A stretch of 6,057 bases of DNA from Pseudomonadota bacterium (lineage in GTDB: Bacteria > Pseudomonadota > Gammaproteobacteria > Burkholderiales > Burkholderiaceae_E): positions 1 through 6,057 of the forward strand of contig JAEWGX010000066.1 in NCBI GenBank assembly GCA_023388075.1, in the 5' to 3' direction. Positions 1 to 5,902 of this stretch are shown piece by piece. The translations under genes and the position numbers were made by a program. Every line of letters starts with the position of its first letter. The stretch's first letter is position 1. The notes beneath the pieces were generated by a model. It searched no databases. It worked only from the letters and a program-made list of their open reading frames with translations, and was not told where the DNA came from.

Positions 1-1063
1 GCGGGCGGCTGCGCCAGTCATCCCCCTGCCACTCCAGCAGGTCGTAGGCGACCAGCGCCAGCGGCAATCGCTCGAGCAATGCGGCCGACAGGCGCTTGCG
101 ACCGAGCCGCTGCTGCAGCAGCGCGAACGGCTGGACCCGGCCGTCCCTCCAGACCAGGATCTCGCCGTCGACGACCGTCCCGGGCGGCAGGCGGGTCGCC
201 ATCGTGGCGAGCTCCGGGAATCGGTCGGTGACGAGCTCCTCGCCGCGCGACCAGACCGCGACCTCGGCGCCGCGCCTGAGCACCTGCGCTCGGATGCCGT
301 CGTACTTCCACTCGACCAGCCAGTCGACCGGCGAGCCGAACCGTTCCGCCAGGGTTGGTGCCGGCTCGGAGAGCGATTGCGCGAGAAAGAACGGATACGG
401 CTGGATGCCGCGCGGCTCGGCGCCGTCCGAGGCCGATTCCGGCGCGACCAGGGCGAGATAGCGGGCGGCGTCGGGACGGGCGTTGAGGTCGGTATAGCCG
501 AACAGACGCTCGGCGACCACCCGCGGCTCGACGCCCGCGACCTCGCCGAGCGCGCGTGTCACCAGCAGGCGCGATACCCCGACCCGCAGCGCGCCGGTGA
601 TGAGCTTTCCGCAGAGGAAGCGCGCCGTCGGATCGAGCGCCGGCAGGATCGCGCCAAGCTCGCTCACCACGACGTCCGGCGCCTGGCCCCGCAACGGCAG
701 CAGGCGATCCTCCAGCCAGCGGGCGAGTCCGGGCTGCTCCGGTGGGCCCGCCGCGCCCGATGCCACGCGGACCGCCTCATCGCCGGGCGGGCCGGTCAGG
801 TACGCGATCGTCTCCGCCAGGTCGCCCACCGCGTGGTAGCACTCGTCGAACAGCCACTCCGGAAGGCCCGAGAGGCGCAGCGCGACATCGCGCAGCACGC
901 GGGTGGGCACCAGTTGGCGGGGCTTGCCACCGGCGAGGAAGTAGACCGCCCAGGCCGCGTCCTCCGGGGGCGCGCTGCGGAAGTAGGCCACCATCGCGGC
1001 TCGCTTGGCCTTGCTCGAGGTGGTCGCATCGAGCTCGGCGAACAGCCGGGCGAACGCCTGCAC
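1..1063 (-). CDS. ATP-dependent DNA ligase, ligase-associated repair cluster type (partial, C-terminus off left edge)
   Basis: This enzyme seals DNA nicks through a lysyl-AMP intermediate. The window holds the first 354 codons; relatives are usually somewhat over 500 residues, so the end of the adenylation domain and the OB domain are off the edge. Visible are the N-terminal DNA-binding domain (about 1-200, with ITGALRVGVS at 155-164), the conserved PYPFFLAQ stretch (222-229), motif I KYDGIR with the adenylated lysine K253, motif III DGEIL at 299-303 and YDLLEW at 340-345. Start: GTG at 1063-1061 shares one base with the TAG stop of the upstream exonuclease (TAGTG), and GAGGA (1077-1073) lies 9 bases before it, so translation is probably coupled. 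The N-terminus VQAFARLFAELDATTSSK fits the family. Sister enzymes act with an Lhr-Core helicase, a metallophosphoesterase and an MBL exonuclease. Family and start are near certain; the exact repair pathway is not settled. Confidence 0.95.
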   Translation of the reverse strand, partial: MQAFARLFAELDATTSSKAKRAAMVAYFRSAPPEDAAWAVYFLAGGKPRQLVPTRVLRDVALRLSGLPEWLFDECYHAVGDLAETIAYLTGPPGDEAVRVASGAAGPPEQPGLARWLEDRLLPLRGQAPDVVVSELGAILPALDPTARFLCGKLITGALRVGVSRLLVTRALGEVAGVEPRVVAERLFGYTDLNARPDAARYLALVAPESASDGAEPRGIQPYPFFLAQSLSEPAPTLAERFGSPVDWLVEWKYDGIRAQVLRRGAEVAVWSRGEELVTDRFPELATMATRLPPGTVVDGEILVWRDGRVQPFALLQQRLGRKRLSAALLERLPLALVAYDLLEWQGDDWRSRP

Positions 1064-2079
1064 TAGCTGTCGTCCTCGAGGCTGAACCGGGTGTCGACCG
1101 CGTCCGCGTCCAGGCCCTGCTCGCGCAGCCAACGCACCATCGGGCCCACGCTGCCGTGGGTGACCAGCACCCGCGCGGCGCCGGTAGCCCGGATGGCCGC
1201 GCCGAGGCCGGGCCAGTCCGCATGATCGGAGAGCACGAAGCCCCGGTCGACTCCACGCCTGCGACGGGCACCGCGCAACTGCATCCAGCCGCTCGCGAAG
1301 GCGTCCACCGGATCCGGGAAGCGGCGCAGCCACGGCGAGCGCGCCGCGGAGGGCGGTGCGAGCACCAGCGCGCGACCGAGCCGGGAGCGTGCTTCGCGCA
1401 CGGCGGTCGAGCCCGACGCCTCGAACTCGCTCGCCGAACGGGTGGGCGGAAGGGGGACGCCGGAGGCCCGGTATGCCTCGTTGACGGTCGCCACCGCGCC
1501 ATGCGCCACCACCGGCCCGATCGAGAGGTCGAGGCCGGAGAGAATGCGCTGCGCCTTGCCGAGCGCGTAGCAGTAGAGGATGCTCGCGCGCCCGTCCGCG
1601 GCATTGCGCCGCCACCAGTCGGCGATGTCGTCGAAGATGCTGGCCTGCGGTGCCCAGCGGTAGATCGGCAGGCCGAAGGTCGACTCGGTGATGAACGTGT
1701 CGCACCGGACCGGCTCGAAGGCACCGGACACGCCGTCGTCCTCGGTCTTGTAGTCGCCGGACACCACCCAGACGTGGCCGCCGTATTCCAGCCGCACCTG
1801 CGCGGAGCCGAGCACGTGCCCGGCGGGATGGAACCTGATGCGCACCCCGCGGTGCTCCACCACCTCGCCGTAGGGAACGACCTGAAGGTCGATCGTTCCC
1901 AGGCGGGTGCGCAGGATCGCCTCGCCGGCCGCCGCGGCCAGATAGTGGCCGCTGCCGGTACGGGCGTGGTCGCCGTGGGCGTGGGTGATGACCGCGTGCC
2001 CTACCGGCCGCCAGGGATCGATGTGGAAGTCGCCCGGCGGGCAGTAGAGGCCTTCGGGGCGGGCGACGACAAGCTCCAA
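1063..2079 (-). CDS. Ligase-associated DNA exonuclease, metallo-beta-lactamase fold
   Basis: This is a 338-residue cytoplasmic nuclease of the MBL/beta-CASP-like family found beside bacterial ATP-dependent ligases. The N-terminal signature LVVARPEGLYCPPGDFHIDP (3-22) is typical of that family. Metal-binding motifs appear in order: HAHGDH at 33-38, H88 in PAGHVLGS, D109 in SGDYK, the TEST segment at 131-134, SDHADW at 284-289 and THG at 307-309. All expected metal ligands are present, so it looks active, and length is normal. The start is TTG at 2079; an in-frame TGA at 2094-2092 rules out extension and there is no downstream ATG before the catalytic motif. The Shine-Dalgarno is weak (GGA 7 bases upstream). 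The stop overlaps the ligase GTG. From the family, a role in end processing before ligation is likely; the substrate cannot be read from sequence. Confidence 0.95.
   Translation of the reverse strand: MELVVARPEGLYCPPGDFHIDPWRPVGHAVITHAHGDHARTGSGHYLAAAAGEAILRTRLGTIDLQVVPYGEVVEHRGVRIRFHPAGHVLGSAQVRLEYGGHVWVVSGDYKTEDDGVSGAFEPVRCDTFITESTFGLPIYRWAPQASIFDDIADWWRRNAADGRASILYCYALGKAQRILSGLDLSIGPVVAHGAVATVNEAYRASGVPLPPTRSASEFEASGSTAVREARSRLGRALVLAPPSAARSPWLRRFPDPVDAFASGWMQLRGARRRRGVDRGFVLSDHADWPGLGAAIRATGAARVLVTHGSVGPMVRWLREQGLDADAVDTRFSLEDDS
1073..1077 (-). promoter_or_regulatory. Shine-Dalgarno of the DNA ligase
   Basis: On the minus strand GAGGA lies inside the last codons of the exonuclease, 9 bases before the ligase GTG. 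It supports the GTG at 1063 as start and coupled translation of the two genes. Confidence 0.6.
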
Positions 2080-2091
2080 GACGCTGTCCGG

Positions 2092-2145
2092 TCAGTTGCC
2101 GGACTGGCGGCGGGGGGCGCCGTGTCTGGCGGCAGGCGGTTGCAT
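2092..2145 (-). CDS. Possible 17-codon leader ORF before the exonuclease
   Basis: An ATG at 2145-2143 preceded by GAGG with 6-base spacing (2155-2152) opens a 17-codon frame (MQPPAARHGAPRRQSGN) ending in TGA at 2094-2092. It is in the same frame as the exonuclease and stops 12 bases before its TTG start. It could be a leader peptide allowing ribosomes to re-initiate at the poorly initiated TTG, the remnant of a longer N-terminus broken by a stop, or chance. The peptide resembles nothing I recognise. The good Shine-Dalgarno and the position are the only evidence. Confidence 0.25.
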   Translation of the reverse strand: MQPPAARHGAPRRQSGN

Positions 2146-2160
2146 GCGCCCCCTCATGCA
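2141..2160 (-). repeat. Inverted repeat TGCATG-8-CATGCA
   Basis: Six-base arms TGCATG (2141-2146) and CATGCA (2155-2160) are exact inverted copies around an 8-base loop. On the minus-strand transcript the GAGG and ATG of the possible leader ORF both fall in this structure. It shares TGCA (2157-2160) with the neighbouring hairpin, so the two cannot form together. Confidence 0.5.
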
Positions 2161-2175
2161 GGAAGCGTTCCTGCA
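2157..2175 (-). terminator. Stem-loop directly after the kinase stop codon
   Basis: TGCAGGAA (2157-2164) and TTCCTGCA (2168-2175) form a perfect 8-bp stem with a 3-base loop. It begins at the base directly after the kinase TAG (2178-2176). No T-tract follows on the minus strand, so it is not a classical intrinsic terminator. It may instead protect the kinase mRNA 3' end or weaken read-through into the exonuclease and ligase genes. Confidence 0.4.
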
Positions 2176-4695
2176 CTACCCAGGCGGCAGCCGCCCCGGA
2201 GGATCCAGCACCTCCTCCAGCGCGCCGCGCAACCGGGCCGGGTCGATCGGCTTGCGCAGCAGTGAACGCACGCCGGCGGCACGCAGGTCGCCCTCGCTGA
2301 GCTCCGTCGCGCCGCCGGTGTAGACGACCACCGCGAGCCCGGGACGCGCCGCGCTCGCGCGCGTGGCGAGCTCCATCCCACAGAGGCGCGGCATGGTCTG
2401 GTCCGTGATCAGCACGTCGACGGGATTCGCACGATCCTCCAGCCAGTCGAGCGCGCGCACCGGGTCGGCCTGCAGGGTGACGGTCAGCCCCCACTTGCCA
2501 AGCAGCTCCGCCATGAATCCGCCCACCATCGGCTGGTCCTCCACCAGGAGCACGCGGCCGGACAGCGGCCGGGCCTGCGCCGCCGCCGGCGGCCTGTCCG
2601 CGCTGGAAGGCACCTCTGCGACCACCGGCGTGGCGCCGGCCGGCGGCAGCATCACCCGGAACACCGAGCCGACGCCCGGATCGGTCTGCACCTGGACGTG
2701 GCCGCCGTGCTCGTGGACGATGCCGTGGACCATCGCGAGTCCCATGCCGGAGCCCTGGTCCATCTCCTTGGTGGAATAGAACGGGTCGAACATGCGATCG
2801 AGCGTCTCGGCGTTGATGCCGCTGCCATCGTCGGCGACCGAGAGCTCCAGCCAGCGCGCCGGCGGCACGTCGGCGCGGCAGGAGGCGCAGTGCCATCCCG
2901 GCGCCACCGTCTCGCGCAGGCGCACCCGGATGCACCCCTGCGACCGTACCGCGTCGCGGGCGTTGATGCAGAGGTTGAAGAGCACCTGCTCGATCTGGAC
3001 GCTGTCCACTTCGGCCGACGCGGACGCCACGACGTCGGCATCGATGATGGTGGATGCCGGCATGGTCGCGCGCAGCAGTTGCACCGACTGCCGAACCAGC
3101 GGCGCAAGGTCGGTCACCTGCCGCTCGCTGCGCTGGCGCCTTGCGAAGGCCATCATCTGCGCGATCAGGTCGCGCGCCCGGCTTGCGGCGAGGTGCGCCT
3201 GGTCGAGGTAGCGGACCAGGTCCGCGTCCCCCTCGTTGGCCGCGCGCTCCTCGGCCATGCCGAGGTAGCCGATCACGCTGGTCAGGATGTTGTTGAAGTC
3301 GTGCGCGACGCCGCCGGTGAGCTGTCCGATCGCCTCCATCTTCTGGGCCTGGCGGATCTGGTTCTCCAGCTCCTCGCGCCGCGCCTCCGCCGCGCGGCGA
3401 TCGCTGATGTCGCGGGCCACTGCGAGCACGTGCGGCTCGCCCTGGTGGATGATCGGCAGGTAGCGCAGCTCCACGTCGAACCAGGTGCCGTCCTTGCGGA
3501 CCGCGCGCGTTTCCAGCCGCCCCTGCCGGCCGCGCAGTGCCTGCTCGATCAGCGCGATGCGCGGCGCGACGTCCGCGGCCGACAAGCGGCTGCTGAAGCT
3601 GCGTCCGATGACCTCGTGAGGGTCGTATCCGTACATCCGCATGAAGGCGGCGCTCACGTCAACCATGCGGATCTCGCGGTTCCACAGCACCAGGGAATCG
3701 GCCGAGCCGTCGAAGATGGCGCGATACTGCGCTTCCCTCGCGCGCAGCGCGTCCTCGGCCTCCTTGCGCGCGGTGATATCGCGCGAGCAGGCGAGCACGT
3801 ACGGCTTGCCGCTGATGGTCACGGCCTTCAGCCGCACCTCGTCCCAGCGCAGGCTGCCGTCGCGACGACGACGATGCCAGATGAAGAGCGGCTGCTCGCC
3901 GCGACGCGCCCGTTCCACCCAGGCCTGCGCCTCGGTCGCGGTATAGGGCGGCGTGCCCGAGCTGAACGCGTCGATCCCCCATCCCAGCATCTCTTCCCGC
4001 GGATAGCCGTAGGCCTCGCACGCCTTCCCGTTGAAGTCGAGCACGTCGCCGGTCTGCCAGTCGTGCACGAAGATCGCGTCCTCCACGGCCTCGAAGATCG
4101 CGCGGTAGCTCGCCTCCGAGTTGCGCAGCGCCTCGAGCCCGCGCCGACGCTCCAGCTCCGCCGCGATGCGCACCGCGAAGATGCTCATGAGCGACTCGGC
4201 GAGCTCCGGATCCGCGATCGGATTGCGATCCATGACCGCGATGAGGCCAAGCGGCGTGCCGTCGTTCGCGGTGAGCGGATAGGCGGCGTAGGAATCCATG
4301 CCGCCGGGCCCGAAGGTGGCCGCGTCCGGGTACAGCCAGGCCACCCCGCCCGCGATGTAGCGGAACGCACGTCCCACGACGTCGGCGCAAGGCGTGCCGG
4401 CGAGCTCGTAGCTGAAGTTCTCGATGTCGTCCCCGTCGAACCGGGCGGCGAGCGAGCGCATGTACCGCCGCTCAGGATCCTCGAAGATCGCGAGGAACCC
4501 GGCCGCGGCGCGGAGGTCCTCCGTGAGCTGTCGGATGAAGTCGCCGAAGAGCTCCGGCGTGTCCGCACGCGCGACCGCGAGCGCGGCGCGGCGACTGGGC
4601 GGTGGCCTCCCAGTCCCCGCGACCCCGCACCCGGGCCGGCAGCGCCGAAGACGGTATGGCGGACATGTCAGTGCCCGGCCCGAAGCCGCTGACAA
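2176..4695 (-). CDS. Hybrid sensor histidine kinase, GAF-PAS-PAS-HisKA-HATPase-REC
   Basis: Numbered from the TTG at 4695 (839 codons). No membrane segment is visible, so it is probably a cytosolic sensor. Domains: GAF about 45-183 (core ELAGTPCADVVGRAF at 97-111), PAS/PAC about 193-313, PAS/PAC about 322-436, a short coiled linker, HisKA with H465 in GGVAHDFNN, HATPase with N box NARDAV (578-583), G1 DDGSG (622-626), F box FDPFYSTK (636-643) and G2 GSGMGLA (648-654), then a receiver about 712-832 with E719, D720, phospho-acceptor D765, T793 and K815. All key residues are present, so kinase and receiver look active. A CxxC pair (603-606) lies in the ATPase domain. No partner regulator or Hpt gene is in the window, so output and signal are unknown. 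Start is uncertain: about the first 35 residues are Arg/Pro/Cys-rich and look out of frame, while an ATG at 4666 in another frame shows better codon use, suggesting a frameshift near 4575-4605. Function is certain to family level. Confidence 0.95.
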   Translation of the reverse strand: MSAASGRALTCPPYRLRRCRPGCGVAGTGRPPPSRRAALAVARADTPELFGDFIRQLTEDLRAAAGFLAIFEDPERRYMRSLAARFDGDDIENFSYELAGTPCADVVGRAFRYIAGGVAWLYPDAATFGPGGMDSYAAYPLTANDGTPLGLIAVMDRNPIADPELAESLMSIFAVRIAAELERRRGLEALRNSEASYRAIFEAVEDAIFVHDWQTGDVLDFNGKACEAYGYPREEMLGWGIDAFSSGTPPYTATEAQAWVERARRGEQPLFIWHRRRRDGSLRWDEVRLKAVTISGKPYVLACSRDITARKEAEDALRAREAQYRAIFDGSADSLVLWNREIRMVDVSAAFMRMYGYDPHEVIGRSFSSRLSAADVAPRIALIEQALRGRQGRLETRAVRKDGTWFDVELRYLPIIHQGEPHVLAVARDISDRRAAEARREELENQIRQAQKMEAIGQLTGGVAHDFNNILTSVIGYLGMAEERAANEGDADLVRYLDQAHLAASRARDLIAQMMAFARRQRSERQVTDLAPLVRQSVQLLRATMPASTIIDADVVASASAEVDSVQIEQVLFNLCINARDAVRSQGCIRVRLRETVAPGWHCASCRADVPPARWLELSVADDGSGINAETLDRMFDPFYSTKEMDQGSGMGLAMVHGIVHEHGGHVQVQTDPGVGSVFRVMLPPAGATPVVAEVPSSADRPPAAAQARPLSGRVLLVEDQPMVGGFMAELLGKWGLTVTLQADPVRALDWLEDRANPVDVLITDQTMPRLCGMELATRASAARPGLAVVVYTGGATELSEGDLRAAGVRSLLRKPIDPARLRGALEEVLDPPGRLPPG

Positions 4696-4709
4696 CCCCC
4701 CTCGGGGGG
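4696..4709. repeat. CCCCCC-TC-GGGGGG palindrome
   Basis: A perfect 6+6 palindrome around TC abuts the annotated TTG of the kinase. On the minus strand it would form a GC hairpin directly before that TTG, which would hinder initiation there. It sits about 30 bases upstream of the alternative ATG at 4666. No T-tract follows on either strand, so I do not call a terminator. Confidence 0.5.
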
Positions 4710-4939
4710 CGGCGGTGAGCGTGGCGACAGTTCCATGGCTTGGAGTCTACGCCCGAAGATTCGCGCCGGATCGATTCCGCCGCAGCGATTTCACCCGTGC
4801 TACCCGCCGATTACGTGCGGGTTACGCGGCAGCTTGCGCGATTCGAGCGACCAACAACCGGGCGGCCCGGCGACATCGATCGGATACCTCCTTGGGCCAC
4901 GATCGCAGCCGTCACATCGCCACCTTCAAGGAGAACGTC
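4710..4939. promoter_or_regulatory. Divergent intergenic region, kinase (-) and hydrolase (+)
   Basis: This region must carry or adjoin the promoters of two divergent genes. I see no convincing sigma70 -10/-35 pair on either strand. Visible elements are a heptamer direct repeat GATTACG / GGTTACG at 4809-4815 and 4820-4826 (11 bases, one helical turn, apart) and several scattered GATT words (4758, 4773, 4787, 4809, 4840). The longer frames that cross it are not credible as genes. Confidence 0.45.
4928..4933 (+). promoter_or_regulatory. Shine-Dalgarno of the alpha/beta hydrolase
   Basis: AAGGAG lies 6 bases before the ATG at 4940. It is the best ribosome binding site in the window and fixes the start of the hydrolase, although the reading frame stays open far upstream. 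Confidence 0.85.
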
Positions 4940-5800
4940 ATGCCCGTATCCCGCATCGCCGCGCACGCGAGCGGCAGCCGCCCGGTCCTGCTCTGCCTGC
5001 ATTGCAGCAGCGGATCCGGCCGGCAGTGGCGCGCCCTGACCGCGCCCCTCGCCGACCACCTCGACGTGCTCACACCGGATCTCATCGGCTACTCGTTGCC
5101 GGGACGCTGGCCCGGCGGCGTGCCGGTCTCGCTCGACGACGAGGCGGCCCGGGTGATCGAGACGCTCGGCGACACCGGCGCGCCGGTGCACCTGCTCGGT
5201 CACTCCTACGGCGCCGCGGTCGCCTTGCAGATCGCTCTGCGCCATCCCGACCGGGTCGCCAGCCTGACGCTGTTCGAGCCCGTGCGCTTCGCCCTGCTCT
5301 TCGGCGACCATGCCGGCGAACCCGATGCCGCCGAGATCGAGTCCGCCCGGTACGAGATCGTCACCGCCGGCAACCGCTTCGGGCTCGCCGTGATGTCCGG
5401 CCGCCACGAGGAGGCGGCCGAGCTCTTCACCAACTACTGGGCGGGTGGGCCTTCCTGGGACGGATTGGACGAACGCCGGCGACGGCTGCAGGCCGCCCTC
5501 ATGCCCAAGGTCCATGCCGAGTACCTGGCGGTCTTCTCGGACCGCGTGCCGGCCGACGCATGGTCTTCGCTCGACATCCCGGTGCGGCTGATCGGCGGCA
5601 CCCGCTCGCCCCTGCCGGCGCGGGCCGTCCTGAAGCAGCTGGCGCGCCGCCTGCCGCGGGCGACCACGGTCACGCTTGCCGGCGTCGGCCACATGGGTCC
5701 GATCTCGCACCCCGACGAGGTGCGTGCCAGCCTGCCGCCCTGGCTGCAGCTGCCGCACCACGCCGAGGCCGCGCGACTGGAGGAGCTGCTCGCCGCCTGA
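4940..5800 (+). CDS. Alpha/beta-fold hydrolase
   Basis: This is a 286-residue soluble hydrolase with no signal peptide. The oxyanion-hole strand reads LLCLHCSSGSGRQW (17-30, H21), the nucleophile elbow is GHSYG with S89, and the catalytic histidine is H251 in GHMGP. A cap region spans about 115-205 and includes NYWAGGPSW (165-173). The usual post-beta7 acid position reads GGTRSP and has no Asp/Glu. The likely acid is E113 in LFEPV after beta6, an arrangement known from other branches of the fold, so I expect an active enzyme. The substrate cannot be assigned; esterase, C-C hydrolase or dehalogenase-like activities are all possible. Start chosen by AAGGAG and homology-like N-terminus; the frame upstream to 4424 lies antisense to the kinase and is ignored. 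It is probably a single-gene transcript, divergent from the kinase and convergent with the permease. Confidence 0.93.
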   Translation: MPVSRIAAHASGSRPVLLCLHCSSGSGRQWRALTAPLADHLDVLTPDLIGYSLPGRWPGGVPVSLDDEAARVIETLGDTGAPVHLLGHSYGAAVALQIALRHPDRVASLTLFEPVRFALLFGDHAGEPDAAEIESARYEIVTAGNRFGLAVMSGRHEEAAELFTNYWAGGPSWDGLDERRRRLQAALMPKVHAEYLAVFSDRVPADAWSSLDIPVRLIGGTRSPLPARAVLKQLARRLPRATTVTLAGVGHMGPISHPDEVRASLPPWLQLPHHAEAARLEELLAA

Positions 5801-5805
5801 TCCGC

Positions 5806-5838
5806 GTCTGATGCGTGTCCGAAGCGCGTCCGATGCGC
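5806..5838. repeat. Three tandem 11-bp repeats, consensus GTCCGATGCGC
   Basis: GTCTGATGCGT (5806-5816), GTCCGAAGCGC (5817-5827) and GTCCGATGCGC (5828-5838) follow each other without gaps, starting six bases after the hydrolase stop. CGATGCGCGCC at 5831-5841 recurs exactly at 5865-5875. The period of about one helical turn may be chance or a small expansion in a convergent spacer. Confidence 0.6.
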
Positions 5839-5845
5839 GCCTGTC

Positions 5846-5888
5846 GCCGGCCGCTTCCACCGGACGATGCGCGCCGGTAGCCGCCGGC
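5846..5888. terminator. Possible bidirectional stem-loop between convergent genes
   Basis: Nested inverted repeats: GCCGGC at 5846-5851 and 5883-5888 outside, ACCGG (5859-5863) and CCGGT (5874-5878) inside with a 10-base loop. The position between the ends of the hydrolase and the permease suits a two-way terminator, but there is no T-tract on either strand and GC-rich DNA makes such pairs by chance. Confidence 0.25.
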
Positions 5889-5902
5889 CGCAGCTCCGGC
5901 AT

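Noticed and set aside
742..2265. 507-codon open frame on the plus strand
   Set aside because: Antisense to the exonuclease and ligase, Arg/Pro/Gly-rich, no motif; a codon-bias shadow.
2698..4692. 664-codon open frame on the plus strand
   Set aside because: It is exactly antisense to the kinase, whose domains and catalytic motifs are unmistakable. The translation has no recognisable domain and is His/Arg/Ala/Val-rich, as expected of a GC-rich mirror frame.
4758..4843. Recurrent GATT words as an iteron-like array
   Set aside because: Spacings of 15, 14, 22 and 31 bases and poor flank similarity make a regular array unlikely.
4424..4939. Upstream extension of the hydrolase frame
   Set aside because: The frame stays open to 4424 but runs antisense to the kinase and through the intergenic region with an Arg/Ala-rich, featureless translation; AAGGAG before the ATG at 4940 marks the real start.
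4741..4939. Sigma70 promoters for the hydrolase or kinase
   Set aside because: Candidates such as TTGCGC (4834) or GATACC (4883) have no matching partner box at suitable spacing; nothing good enough to list.
4735..5811. 358-codon plus-strand frame overlapping the hydrolase
   Set aside because: Arg/Ala/Pro-rich out-of-frame reading of the hydrolase gene, without domains.
4811..5902. 363-codon open frame on the minus strand
   Set aside because: Antisense to the hydrolase, which has a strong Shine-Dalgarno, catalytic motifs and the right length.
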